This document shows positions 48,680 to 57,419 of a stretch of 64,000 nucleotides of DNA, piece by piece; within the stretch, counting starts at the first letter, position 1; the number at the start of each line of letters is the position of its first letter. The notes beneath the pieces were generated by a model. It did not search any database. It worked only from the letters and a program-made list of their open reading frames with translations, and was not told where the DNA came from. The DNA comes from an uncultured Oscillospiraceae bacterium (GTDB lineage Bacteria > Bacillota_A > Clostridia > Oscillospirales > Acutalibacteraceae), in assembly GCA_910589395.1 (NCBI GenBank), contig CAJUTL010000002.1, forward strand, positions 58,386 to 122,385, given 5' to 3'. Both the position numbers and the translations under genes were made by a program.

Positions 48680-50605
48680 ATGAAAAAAGGAAAGAAACTG
48701 GTGCGCTCTATGTTGGCGCTGCTTCTGCTTTTGGCGCTGGGCTGCCCGCGGCCGGCGGCGAGGGCGGCGGAAACCATCACAGCGAAAGAGCTTATCCCGC
48801 CTAACTATGATGACGTGATGGATTTTTCCGAAGGTATGGCTGCCGTATGTATCGGGGAGGATTGGGGCTTTATCGACACAACAGGACAGGAGGTCGTACC
48901 GCCCCGATATCTCGATGTAAAGTCTTTTTGCGATGGCCTGGCCATTGTACTTACGGGAAGCTACCCTGATGAAAAATGGGGCGCTGTTGACAAGACCGGG
49001 GCGGAAGTGGTGCCCTTAAAGTACAACGAAATGAGAGACTTTTCCGAGGGCATGGCCGCTGTAGAGCTGGACGGGAAATGGGGCTTTGTAGACAAAACCG
49101 GTGAGGAAGTGATTCCGCCTCAATACAATGCGGTGAAAAGCTTTTCCGGCGGTTTGGCAGCTGTATGTACGGGAAACTACCCTAACGAAAAATGGGGCTT
49201 TATCGACACGGCAGGACAGGAAGTGACCCCGCAGAAATACGAGCAGGTGCGAGAGAGTTCCGAAGGCCTTACCGCTGTATGCATGGGAAAACACCCTGAT
49301 GAAAAATGGGGCTTTGTTGATACGGCTGGGCGGGAAGTGGTCCCCCTTCAGTATGATTATGTGAAGAATTTTTCCGAGGGCCTTGCCGTTGTGAAGCTGA
49401 ACGGCAAATGGGGCTTTGTAGATCAGACCGGCGCAGAGGTTATCCCCTTGCAGTATGATGGTGGAGTAGGCTCCTTTTCCAACGGTCTTGCCAGAATAAC
49501 GCAAGACGGCAAGTGGGGCTTTATTGACAGAACCGGCGCCATAATGGTTCAGCCGAAATATGACATGGTAATGGATTTTTCCGAAGGCATGGCCGCCGTA
49601 TGCGTAGGGGAGGGACGCGATAAAAAATGGGGCTTCATCAACACGGTCGGCGAGGAAGTGGTTGAACCCAGGTATACTGCGGTGGAGAGCTTTTCCGAGG
49701 GCATGGCCGTTGTACATACACACAGCCTGTTGTTTATTGACGGACCTGCATGCTCTGGCTTTATTGACAAAACCGGAGCAGAAGTGATTCCGGTGAAAGG
49801 AAACTACTGTGTGGAATCTTTTTCTCATGGTCTTGCTTTGGTAAGAAACGGCACATTTTTCGGAGAATACGGCTTTCTGGATAAAACCGGAGAAGAAGTG
49901 GTTCCCCTTATCTATCAGGAGGCACGCTCTGTTTCCGGGGGCTTTGCGGCCGTAGGCGTGGGCGAGTCCAGAGGATACGCCGACAAATGGGGATTTTTGA
50001 TGGTAGAGACCTCTACAGAGCCCGATCCAACCCCGACGATTACACCTGCCCCTGCACCACCGTCAGCTCCCACGCCAGCCCCCGGATTTTTCATTGACGT
50101 GAAGCTTGGCAGCTATTACTATGATGCAGTGCAGTGGGCCGTGGAAAACAATATCACCAGCGGTGTTGATAGCGTTCACTTCGGCCCCAGCCAAAGCTGC
50201 ACCCGGGCCCAGGCTGTGACCTTTTTGTGGCGGGCGGCGGGGGAGCCGGAGCCCCAGGGCGCTGCCGCCGGATTTACCGATGTAAAGGCCGGGGCCTACT
50301 ATGAAAAGGCCGTGCAATGGGCGGTGGAAGAGGGCATTACTGCCGGTACCGGCGCCGGGAAATTCGGCCCGGAGGTTCCCTGCACCCGGGGCCAGATCGT
50401 CACCTTCCTTTGGCGAAAGGAGGGTTCTCCCGAAGCTGTGGGAGCAGCCTTTGGCGATGTACCGCCCGGCGCGTATTACGAAACCGCGGTCAAATGGGCG
50501 GTAGAAAAGAAGATCACCGCCGGTACCAGCGCAACCGCCTTCAGCCCGGAAAGCAAATGTACCCGCGCCCAGATCGTCAGCTTCCTGTACCGCAGCGAGG
50601 GATAA
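48680..50605 (+). CDS. WG-repeat and SLH-domain surface protein
   Basis: 641 aa. Signal peptide (MKKGKKLVRSMLALLLLLALGCPRPAARA). Residues about 35-440 are roughly ten WG (WxxxxxxG) beta repeats of the form KWGFIDKTG.EVVP..Y..V..FSEG, followed by a Pro/Thr linker (PDPTPTITPAPAPPSAP) and three C-terminal SLH repeats. The ATG at 48680 is 7 nt behind TAGGAGG; the ATG at 48674 is too close. The last approximately 350 bases and the terminator are nearly identical to those of 52807-54579. Probably exposed on the surface; WG repeats are presumed protein-binding. Confidence 0.88.
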   Translation: MKKGKKLVRSMLALLLLLALGCPRPAARAAETITAKELIPPNYDDVMDFSEGMAAVCIGEDWGFIDTTGQEVVPPRYLDVKSFCDGLAIVLTGSYPDEKWGAVDKTGAEVVPLKYNEMRDFSEGMAAVELDGKWGFVDKTGEEVIPPQYNAVKSFSGGLAAVCTGNYPNEKWGFIDTAGQEVTPQKYEQVRESSEGLTAVCMGKHPDEKWGFVDTAGREVVPLQYDYVKNFSEGLAVVKLNGKWGFVDQTGAEVIPLQYDGGVGSFSNGLARITQDGKWGFIDRTGAIMVQPKYDMVMDFSEGMAAVCVGEGRDKKWGFINTVGEEVVEPRYTAVESFSEGMAVVHTHSLLFIDGPACSGFIDKTGAEVIPVKGNYCVESFSHGLALVRNGTFFGEYGFLDKTGEEVVPLIYQEARSVSGGFAAVGVGESRGYADKWGFLMVETSTEPDPTPTITPAPAPPSAPTPAPGFFIDVKLGSYYYDAVQWAVENNITSGVDSVHFGPSQSCTRAQAVTFLWRAAGEPEPQGAAAGFTDVKAGAYYEKAVQWAVEEGITAGTGAGKFGPEVPCTRGQIVTFLWRKEGSPEAVGAAFGDVPPGAYYETAVKWAVEKKITAGTSATAFSPESKCTRAQIVSFLYRSEG

Positions 50606-50635
50606 ACGCTCTGGCTGGAATAAGAAAAAACGAAA

Positions 50636-50672
50636 CCACCCCCGGCTCAGCAATACGCTGAGCCGGGGGTGG
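50636..50672 (+). terminator. Intrinsic terminator of the WG/SLH gene
   Basis: CCACCCCCGGCTCAGC and GCTGAGCCGGGGGTGG form a 16-bp stem, then CCTTTTGC. Nearly the same as 54610-54646. Confidence 0.9.
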
Positions 50673-50887
50673 CCTTTTGCGCTTAAAAACTGCCAGCGCA
50701 CAAGGATCGGCGGCTGGGAGGGAATAGGGTATATGGCAAGATAAGAAAAGGGTTTCTGCTGGCAGGGAGCAGTCTGCTTCGCAGCCCGCCGACATAACGC
50801 GTGCTGGCGTAGATGCTAATCTATAGAAAGAAGCTACTTGAGTGAGAAAAATTTCTAAAAAGTGTTAATAGTGTAAGATTTTTATAG

Positions 50888-50916
50888 TTGCGCTAAAAAG
50901 AAATCGGTGTTATTAT
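50888..50916 (+). promoter_or_regulatory. Promoter of LRR/SLH gene 1
   Basis: TTGCGC (50888-50893) and TATTAT (50911-50916), 17 bp apart. Both hexamers and spacing are kept in the second copy at 52688, though flanking bases differ, which supports the call. Confidence 0.7.
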
Positions 50917-50948
50917 AGAAAATAATAGATAAGTTGACGTCGCTGTAC

Positions 50949-51000
50949 CGAAATGCGTCTTGCGGCTTAAACTTTTTCCTCAAAGTAATTTCGGAAGGTG
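50949..51000 (+). promoter_or_regulatory. Possible RBS-masking stem in the leader
   Basis: CCGAAAT (50949-50955) can pair with ATTTCGG (50988-50994), which overlaps the start of the GGAAGG RBS. In the second copy the first base is T, still pairing as U-G. Confidence 0.4.
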
Positions 51001-51006
51001 TGCTGT

Positions 51007-52419
51007 ATGAAAAAAGGAAAACGCTTGATAAGCTTATTGTTGGTTTGTTGTTTGCTGATGGGGTGTATGCCTATGGCGGCTAGGGCGGAGGAAACGACTG
51101 AACCGGGATCTGCTTCGGGAACCTGCGGGGAAAATGCCACCTGGAGCTACGATGCGGAAACAGCGACCCTCACCATCTCCGGCACAGGAGAGATGGAGGA
51201 TTATGGGGAAATTTCCCCGCCTTATAACCATTGGCGCGAGTTCGCAAAAACGATCACAATTGCTCCGGGCATTACCTCCATTGGGCCCGGCGCGTTCGCG
51301 GGGTTTTCCGTTTGTACCGCTGTGAATATTCCCGACAGTGTGAAAAAGATCGGCAAAACTGCGTTTTTTAGGTGTTATAAGCTGCCATCGGTATCGATCC
51401 CTGATGGAGTGGAGTATGTTGGAAGCGGTGCGTTTGATGAGTGTGAAGGCCTGACCTCTGTGGAAATGGCCGACAGCGTTACCGAGATTGGTGACAGTGC
51501 GTTTGGGTTTTGCAGGCGCCTGGCTTCTGTGAAGCTTTCTAAGGGCTTGAAAAAAATCGGTGTGTGGGCGTTTTGCGGCGCTACGGCTTTGACTTCTGTG
51601 GAGATTCCGGCCGGGATCGAGGAATTATCCGGGTTTAATAGCTGCTATAACCTGACTACCGTAATAATCCCGGAAGGAGTTACCTCGCTGGGACCGGCTG
51701 CGTTTTCCGGCTGCAGGGATCTATATGCCATAGAGGTGCCAAAAAGTGTCAAGCAGATCGATGTTACCTCTTTTGAAAGCTGTGGGTGGCTTACGGTTTA
51801 TGGAGAAAAGGGGAGCTATATGGAGACCTTTGCAAAAGAAAATAATATTCGTTTTTCTGTTGGGAAGATTCCCGATTCCAGCAGTGTCCTTTCGCAGTTC
51901 AAGGATGTTTTCGCCGGCGAGTATTACTCCGATGCTGTGATATGGGCGTCTCTGCGTAGTATCACGGCCGGGACAGACGATACCCATTTCAGCCCCAACG
52001 GCTCGTGTACCCGCGCTCAGGCCGTCGCCTTTCTGTGGCGGGCGGTAGGCAGACCGGAGACTATGGGAGAAGGCAGCATATTCAGTGATGTAAAAAGCGG
52101 CGAGTATTACGAAAAGGCCGTGCGCTGGGCGGCGGAAAACAACGTCACAGCCGGAACGGGAAGTGAGAAATTCAGCCCGGATGCAGTTTGTACCAGAGCC
52201 CAGATCGTCACCTTCCTGTGGCGGGCTGCCAGAGAACCTGCACCTGAGTATTCAAAGATTATCTTTACCGATATAGAAGCTGGGTCATATTACGAAAAAG
52301 CTGTTCAGTGGGCGGTAGAGCAAGGCATCACCGCCGGTACCGGTGCTGGGAAATTCAGCCCGGATAGCAAATGTACCCGCGCGCAGATTGTCAGCTTTTT
52401 ATATCGCAGCAAGGGTTAA
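51007..52419 (+). CDS. Leucine-rich (BspA-like) and SLH-domain surface protein 1
   Basis: 470 aa. Signal peptide with a Cys near residue 16-20 (LLVCCLLMGCMPMAARA), so a lipoprotein is possible. A small beta segment (SGTCGENATWSYDAETATLTISGTGEM) of the kind found before such repeats, then about seven LRR_5/BspA repeats (IP.SV.KIG..AF..C..L.SV), then three SLH repeats. The ATG at 51007 follows GGAAGG. Likely mediates contacts at the cell surface. A shorter paralogue of the next gene. Confidence 0.88.
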   Translation: MKKGKRLISLLLVCCLLMGCMPMAARAEETTEPGSASGTCGENATWSYDAETATLTISGTGEMEDYGEISPPYNHWREFAKTITIAPGITSIGPGAFAGFSVCTAVNIPDSVKKIGKTAFFRCYKLPSVSIPDGVEYVGSGAFDECEGLTSVEMADSVTEIGDSAFGFCRRLASVKLSKGLKKIGVWAFCGATALTSVEIPAGIEELSGFNSCYNLTTVIIPEGVTSLGPAAFSGCRDLYAIEVPKSVKQIDVTSFESCGWLTVYGEKGSYMETFAKENNIRFSVGKIPDSSSVLSQFKDVFAGEYYSDAVIWASLRSITAGTDDTHFSPNGSCTRAQAVAFLWRAVGRPETMGEGSIFSDVKSGEYYEKAVRWAAENNVTAGTGSEKFSPDAVCTRAQIVTFLWRAAREPAPEYSKIIFTDIEAGSYYEKAVQWAVEQGITAGTGAGKFSPDSKCTRAQIVSFLYRSKG

Positions 52420-52449
52420 GAGCTTTGTATATAGTATGAAAAACAGAAC

Positions 52450-52484
52450 CGCCCCCAGATTAGCGTATTGCTGAGCCGGGGGTA
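52450..52484 (+). terminator. Degenerate terminator of LRR/SLH gene 1
   Basis: CCGCCCCCAGATTAGC and GCTGAGCCGGGGG are the counterparts of the perfect stems at 50636 and 54610 but with several mismatches, so termination is probably weaker. Confidence 0.55.
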
Positions 52485-52489
52485 GTCTT

Positions 52490-52806
52490 TTGCACTTAAA
52501 AACTGTCAGCGCACAAGGATTGGCGGCTGGGGGGAATACGGTATATGGTAAGATAAAAAAAGGACTTCTGCTGGCAGAGAATAGTCTGCTTCACAGTAAC
52601 GTATGCTGGCGTAGATGCTAGATTATAGAAATCAGCATTTGAGTGAGAGAATTCCTAAAAATTGTTAATCGAATAAGATTTTTATAGTTGCGTTAAAAAG
52701 AGATCAGTGCTATTATGAAAAGTAACAGATAAGCTGTCGGCGCTGTATCGAAATGCGTCTTGCGGCTTAAACTTTTTCCTCAAAGTAATTTCGGAAGGTG
52801 TGCTGT
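52490..52806 (+). repeat. Upstream duplicate region, copy 2
   Basis: The partner of 50690-51006. From about 52740 through the start codon into the signal peptide the two are almost identical. Confidence 0.85.
52688..52716 (+). promoter_or_regulatory. Promoter of LRR/SLH gene 2
   Basis: TTGCGT (52688-52693) and TATTAT (52711-52716), 17 bp apart, exactly 1800 bases from the promoter of gene 1. Confidence 0.7.
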
Positions 52807-54579
52807 ATGAAAAAAGGAAAGCGCTTGATAAGCTTATTGTTGGTTTGTTGTTTGCTGATGGGGTGTGTGCCTATGGCGGTCGGGGCGAAGGAAGTAGCCT
52901 TTTCAGGAACTTGTGGTGAGGGTGTGACCTGGAGTTATGACGCACCTACTAAGACTCTGGTCATTTCAGGAACGGGGGCAATGGAGGACTATCCTGCGGA
53001 AACTCAAATCCTGGACAAAAGACCCTGGGAATCCTTTCAGCAAGATACCCAAGTAGTTATTGTAGGCCCCGGAGTTACCGCAATTGGTGAATTTGCATTT
53101 TATTGGTTTAAGAATCTTGCTTCTCTTACCATTTCAGACAGTGTAGAAAAAATTGGGACTTCGGCGTTTTCTGCATGTAAATCTCTCATGTCTGTGAATC
53201 TACCCAGCAGTGTTAAAGAGATAGGAAGCAAAGCATTTTCATATTGCGATAATCTGAATTCTGTGACCCTTTCCGATGGCCTTTCAGAAATCAGGCAGGG
53301 TATGTTTGAAAGTTGTGGACGATTAACCTCCATAACAATTCCCAAAGGCGTTACCATAATCCATTCCCGGGCATTTGCCTGCACTGCTTTAAGTACTGTA
53401 GCGATTCCGGACACCGTTACAGAGATTCGGGATTCTGCGTTCTGCGATTGCAAAAGTCTGACCTCTGTTTCCCTTCCCGCTAGTGTTGTCATGTTGGGGA
53501 ACGAAGCGTTTTCTCGTTGTGGCCTGACCTCTGTCACTCTTTCTGGGGAGATTAAGGCTATTGCGGACTATACCTTTTCAGAATGCTACAACCTGACCAC
53601 AGTTTCTCTTCCTGACAGCGTTACGGAAATCGGAAACTGGGCTTTTGCGAGTTGCAGCAAGCTATCCTCTATAACAATTCCTGAAAATACTTCCAAGATA
53701 GGAGAAGGCGCGTTTTACGATTGCACGAGCCTTACATCTCTTACCATTCCTGACAGCATTACGGAAATCAAAGACTGGACTTTTGCGGATTGCAGCAGGC
53801 TATCCTCTATCATAATTCCTGGAAATGTTTCCGAGATAGGACAGGCCGTGTTTTCCGGCTGCACGAACCTTACAGCCCTTACCATCCCTCCCAGTGTTTT
53901 GAAAATAAAACCCACAGTATTTTCCTTGAATGGGCTTGGAGAGGTTCCGTCGATGGATTTGACCATTTATGGAGCAGTGGGCAGCTACGCGGAAGCTTTC
54001 GCAAAGGAGCATAAGCTTCGTTTTGTGGCAAAGGCTTTTCCCACGGAGAAATTTCCCACCGGGTTTGTGGATGTGCCCGCAGGGCAATACTATATCAACG
54101 CCGTGCAGTGGGCGGCAGAGCAAGGCATAACTGCGGGTACAGATGATATCCATTTCAGCCCCAACGCTTCCTGCACCCGGGCCCAGGCCGTGACCTTTCT
54201 GTGGCGGGCGGCGGGAGAGCCGGAGCCCCAGGGTACTGCCGCCGGATTTACCGATGTAAAGGCCGGGGCCTACTATGAAAAAGCCGTGCAGTGGGCGGTG
54301 GAAGAGGGCATTACTGCCGGTACCGGCGCCGGGAAATTCAGCCCGGAGGTTCCCTGCACCCGGGCCCAGATCGTCACCTTCCTCTGGCGAAAGGAGGGCT
54401 CGCCCGAAGCCGCGGGAGCCGCTTTCGGCGATGTACAGCCCGGCGCGTATTATGAAACCGCGGTCAAATGGGCGGTAGAAAAGAAGATCACCGCCGGTAC
54501 CAGCGCAACCGCCTTCAGCCCGGAAAGCAAATGTACCCGCGCCCAGATCGTCAGCTTCCTGTACCGCAGCGAGGGATAA
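52807..54579 (+). CDS. Leucine-rich (BspA-like) and SLH-domain surface protein 2
   Basis: 590 aa. The signal peptide is nearly the same as in gene 1 (KKGKRLISLLLVCCLLMGC). About twelve LRR_5 repeats (residues about 75-390) follow the SGTCGEGVTWSYDAPTKTL segment, then three SLH repeats. Its 5' end matches gene 1 (51007) while its last approximately 350 bases match the WG gene (48680), so the gene is a mosaic. The extra LRR units explain the size difference to gene 1. Confidence 0.9.
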   Translation: MKKGKRLISLLLVCCLLMGCVPMAVGAKEVAFSGTCGEGVTWSYDAPTKTLVISGTGAMEDYPAETQILDKRPWESFQQDTQVVIVGPGVTAIGEFAFYWFKNLASLTISDSVEKIGTSAFSACKSLMSVNLPSSVKEIGSKAFSYCDNLNSVTLSDGLSEIRQGMFESCGRLTSITIPKGVTIIHSRAFACTALSTVAIPDTVTEIRDSAFCDCKSLTSVSLPASVVMLGNEAFSRCGLTSVTLSGEIKAIADYTFSECYNLTTVSLPDSVTEIGNWAFASCSKLSSITIPENTSKIGEGAFYDCTSLTSLTIPDSITEIKDWTFADCSRLSSIIIPGNVSEIGQAVFSGCTNLTALTIPPSVLKIKPTVFSLNGLGEVPSMDLTIYGAVGSYAEAFAKEHKLRFVAKAFPTEKFPTGFVDVPAGQYYINAVQWAAEQGITAGTDDIHFSPNASCTRAQAVTFLWRAAGEPEPQGTAAGFTDVKAGAYYEKAVQWAVEEGITAGTGAGKFSPEVPCTRAQIVTFLWRKEGSPEAAGAAFGDVQPGAYYETAVKWAVEKKITAGTSATAFSPESKCTRAQIVSFLYRSEG

Positions 54580-54609
54580 ACGCTCTGGCTGGAATAAGAA
54601 AAAACGAAA

Positions 54610-54646
54610 CCACCCCCGGCTCAGCAATACGCTGAGCCGGGGGTGG
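54610..54646. terminator. Bidirectional terminator
   Basis: CCACCCCCGGCTCAGC/GCTGAGCCGGGGGTGG with CTTTTGC on the plus side and TTTCGTTTTTTC on the minus side; it lies between two converging genes. Confidence 0.9.
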
Positions 54647-54657
54647 CTTTTGCAAAG

Positions 54658-55233
54658 CTAACTGTTCAAAAACCGCCGGGCAGATGTGAGATACTGCTCA
54701 AAATCAACGGCGGAAAAGTCCGTGGTGTCGATCTCTATGGTTTCCCCGCCCAGGGTAAAGCCGTCCAGGTTATGGCACCAGCCGTCAAAATCCGCTTGGG
54801 AAAAGGGAACCCCCATGGTATTCGCTTTTCCCCGCTCCGGGCTATTTTCCCGGGCGGTAAAGCGCTGAAAGAGAACCCGGGTGTCTCCGGTAAAGCGGAA
54901 GGCGAGGGAGCGGCAGTGGTAACGCCGCAGCAGGGCCTGCAAAGCGCCGGCCTCGTCCTTCTTTTTTACGCCCGGGGGAGTGAAGTTCCCCTCTAGGATC
55001 AAAGGCTGCCCTGCCTCCAACATTTGCTCGGCGATATACAGCAGGCCGTCAAAGGTCACGGCGGAAAAACGGCTGCTTTCCTCCCGGCTGGCCAGCTCGA
55101 TGCTTTCGCACAGAGCGGATTTGAAGGTGTCCTTTACAAAGCAGGGAACTTTCAGGGCTGTGGAGAGCTGTCGGGCAAAGGTGGATTTTCCGGCGGCCAG
55201 ATAGCCCTGGATCACGATCAGCTTGTTTTCCAT
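54658..55233 (-). CDS. P-loop kinase/zeta-toxin-like ATPase
   Basis: 191 aa. Walker A GYLAAGKST at the N-terminus and LILEGNFTPPGVKK as the Walker B-like/LID part; the fold is that of small P-loop kinases (AAA_33, zeta-toxin/chloramphenicol phosphotransferase-like). The ATG at 55233 follows AAAGGAG by 9 nt; the frame open to 55284 has no RBS. Substrate unknown. No antitoxin gene is adjacent, so a toxin role is unlikely. Follows gatD by 54 bases. Confidence 0.8.
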   Translation of the reverse strand: MENKLIVIQGYLAAGKSTFARQLSTALKVPCFVKDTFKSALCESIELASREESSRFSAVTFDGLLYIAEQMLEAGQPLILEGNFTPPGVKKKDEAGALQALLRRYHCRSLAFRFTGDTRVLFQRFTARENSPERGKANTMGVPFSQADFDGWCHNLDGFTLGGETIEIDTTDFSAVDFEQYLTSARRFLNS

Positions 55234-55287
55234 GAGGCGCTCTCCTTTGTAGCTGCTGGGGCATGCTTGTCCGCATCTCTCCAAAAA

Positions 55288-55986
55288 CTAGGTTTTTTCC
55301 CGAAAATCCTTCAGCCGGGCCTCATAAGCAGCCTCCAGCTCCTCTGGAAAGGCAAGGGAGGCGGCCTCCGCGCCCATGCAGAAAAGGAGATACCGGGTAA
55401 AATCGGGATTTAAGAGCAGCAGCGGCCCCAAAAGATAGGTGCCGAAGAAATTGCGGTAATGAATGCCCTCAAAGGGGCATTTGGGGTTCAGGCCAACGCC
55501 CTTTTTCACCGGGAACAGACCCGGAAGCTCCCCTTCGGGATAGGCAAAGGTAAACTGAGATTTGAAGCCCATGAGCTCCTTGCCCTGGAAACTGCCCAAA
55601 AAGGTGCTGTTGTGCCGGTGCATCATATCCCGTTTGGCATAAAAGGGGAAAAGGTTTAGTGCTTCGATTTGTTTTCCGGTATCGGTTTCAATGCGGCTTC
55701 CCAAAATCTCCAAAGCGTTTCCGGTGAAGAAAAAAACCGTGCCGCCCTCTATCAGAGTCTGAAGCCTTTTCCGGAAGGGAAGCAGCTTTTGGATCACCCG
55801 CTCCTGAGTGCGCTCCGTCATGGGGCCTAAATAGACAAGCTCCGCAGGCTCGGAAAGAAACAGGGGCTCCTGATCCAAAGGGGTTTCCAGAAACTCCGCC
55901 TCCGGCAGGCATTTTTTCAGATATCGCATGTTGCTCATATCTCCGAACAGGTTACAGACTTCCGGGAAAAGTATCTCAATCCGCAT
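55288..55986 (-). CDS. GatD-like glutamine amidotransferase lacking catalytic residues
   Basis: 232 aa. Clear homologue of GatD, the glutaminase half of lipid II isoglutaminyl synthase: N-terminus LFPEVCNLFGDMSNMRYLKK and C-terminal GIHYRNFFGTYLLGPLLLLNP align with GatD. The nucleophile site reads FFFTGNALEILG, with Thr88 where GatD has Cys94 (TICGGYQFLG), and the catalytic His189 of GTYLHGP is Leu186. Glutamine hydrolysis should therefore be absent. The gene overlaps murT by 11 bases, so the partnership is kept. It may have become a structural subunit, or the complex may use free ammonia. Confidence 0.85.
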   Translation of the reverse strand: MRIEILFPEVCNLFGDMSNMRYLKKCLPEAEFLETPLDQEPLFLSEPAELVYLGPMTERTQERVIQKLLPFRKRLQTLIEGGTVFFFTGNALEILGSRIETDTGKQIEALNLFPFYAKRDMMHRHNSTFLGSFQGKELMGFKSQFTFAYPEGELPGLFPVKKGVGLNPKCPFEGIHYRNFFGTYLLGPLLLLNPDFTRYLLFCMGAEAASLAFPEELEAAYEARLKDFREKT

Positions 55987-57379
55987 GGGACGGTTCCTCC
56001 TTCTTCTCCGGCAGGCCCGCCAGAATTTCCTTGACCTGCTCCTTTACGTGGTTGGCCAGGCCGATGGTGTAAACATCGTACAAAATAAACACGGCGTCCG
56101 CGTTTTCGGCCCGCAGCTCTCCGGCAGCCGCCTCGTTTTCCCGGAGATGGGAGAGCTTTTCCTTGGGGAGCTCCGCCAGAAGCAGCCGCAGGGCAACGTC
56201 CCAGTGGCGGGCTCCGGCGGCAATGACCTGCACGATGCTTTCGTCCCGCAGGAATTCAAAATCCGTATCAAAAAGCCAGGCAGTGTTTTCCACGGAATGG
56301 GCGGCGTCGAAATAGTCGTCTAAAAACAGAATGACAGCTTTCTTTCCGGGGTAGTCCCGAATATTTTCAAAGGCCCGGGAGCAGGCAATGGGGTTTTGTC
56401 CCTTCGCCAGGTGCAGAATGACCTTCCGCCCGTTTACCTCTTCTTCGCTGTACCGGGTGGCGCTGATGGAAAGCTTGTCCATAGAGGCGGCGATCTCCTC
56501 CGGGGCAAGCCCGAATTCCGAAAGCAGGGCAATGGCGGAAAGAGAGTTATACACGTTGATGGTGGCCTGGTTCGGCAGAGGGAATTCCCGTTCCTTTCCG
56601 CCAAACGTTACGGTCATGCGGTGATGCTCGCCGTCTATTTTTGACGCGCGGTACTGAGCCTCCGGAGAGTGGAAGCCGCAGGCGGGGCAGTGAGCTCTGC
56701 CAATGTGGTGATACCGCACAAACTCCCAGGAAAGCTTTCCGCCGCACTGAGGGCAAGCGGTGATATCCCGCACCAGGTTATGGCATTCCGTCTGATCGGA
56801 GGGCAGCCGGTCAATGCCGAAATAGGCCCGGGGATTTTCCGGCTTCAGCCCGGCGCAAAGCAGGTCGTCAGCGTTCAGCACCAGCCGGGTATTGTCGGGA
56901 ATATAGCCGTTCAGAATATCCACAATGAATTCAATGTGCGCGTTGCGCTTGAAGGAATCCCGAAACAGATTGGTGCAGAGCAGGAGATCGGGCTTGAGAT
57001 AGGGCAGGATCTTTGGGGAGCTGCGCTCGTCCAGCTCAAAAATGGCAAGGTCTTTTTTGGGCTTGCCGAAAAAGGTGGAATTGGCGATCAGGGCGGAGGC
57101 CACGCCGGTATTCACATTGGTGCCGGAGCGGTTGCACACAAAATCGTACCCCCGGTCGGAAAGCACGTCCTCCACCATATTCGCCACGGTGGTTTTCCCG
57201 TTTGTGCCCGTGATGCCGATCACGATTTTCGGCCTGGGCATGCGGCCCAGAAAATCCGGACAAAGAATAATGGCCCAGGAGCCGGGCATGGAGGTGCCCT
57301 TCCGGCGGATCAGCTTTAATACCAGCGCGGTTCCCTTGGCAAAGAACAGCGCAAAATAAAACCGGAGATTTCGCTTCAT
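55976..57379 (-). CDS. murT: MurT-like lipid II amidotransferase subunit
   Basis: 467 aa. Mur-ligase fold: ATP loop GITGTNGKTT (58-64 region), NLFRDSFKRNAHIEF, the inserted Cys4 ribbon CPQCGG..HCPACGF typical of MurT, and a C-terminal MurT/DUF1727 domain (SAREF-like ATRYSEEEVNGRKVILHLAKGQNP). MurT activates the D-Glu alpha-carboxyl of lipid II for amidation to D-iGln with ammonia from GatD. The ATG at 57379 follows AAAGGATC; the frame open to 57445 lacks an RBS. The ATP site appears intact, unlike the active site of its partner. Confidence 0.92.
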   Translation of the reverse strand: MKRNLRFYFALFFAKGTALVLKLIRRKGTSMPGSWAIILCPDFLGRMPRPKIVIGITGTNGKTTVANMVEDVLSDRGYDFVCNRSGTNVNTGVASALIANSTFFGKPKKDLAIFELDERSSPKILPYLKPDLLLCTNLFRDSFKRNAHIEFIVDILNGYIPDNTRLVLNADDLLCAGLKPENPRAYFGIDRLPSDQTECHNLVRDITACPQCGGKLSWEFVRYHHIGRAHCPACGFHSPEAQYRASKIDGEHHRMTVTFGGKEREFPLPNQATINVYNSLSAIALLSEFGLAPEEIAASMDKLSISATRYSEEEVNGRKVILHLAKGQNPIACSRAFENIRDYPGKKAVILFLDDYFDAAHSVENTAWLFDTDFEFLRDESIVQVIAAGARHWDVALRLLLAELPKEKLSHLRENEAAAGELRAENADAVFILYDVYTIGLANHVKEQVKEILAGLPEKKEEPSHAD

Positions 57380-57419
57380 AGTAAGATCCTTTCGCGTGAC
57401 AGAGGGGTTAATAAGGGCA

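Larger units (their letters stand above)
50690..51006 (+). repeat. Upstream duplicate region, copy 1
   Basis: Matches 52490-52806 at an offset of 1800 bases, with scattered differences and one block missing in copy 2. The promoter, leader and first codons are the best conserved. No gene in the stretch. Confidence 0.85.

Noticed and set aside
54658..55233. Zeta toxin of a toxin-antitoxin pair
   Set aside because: No small antitoxin gene beside it; the sequence fits general P-loop kinases equally well.
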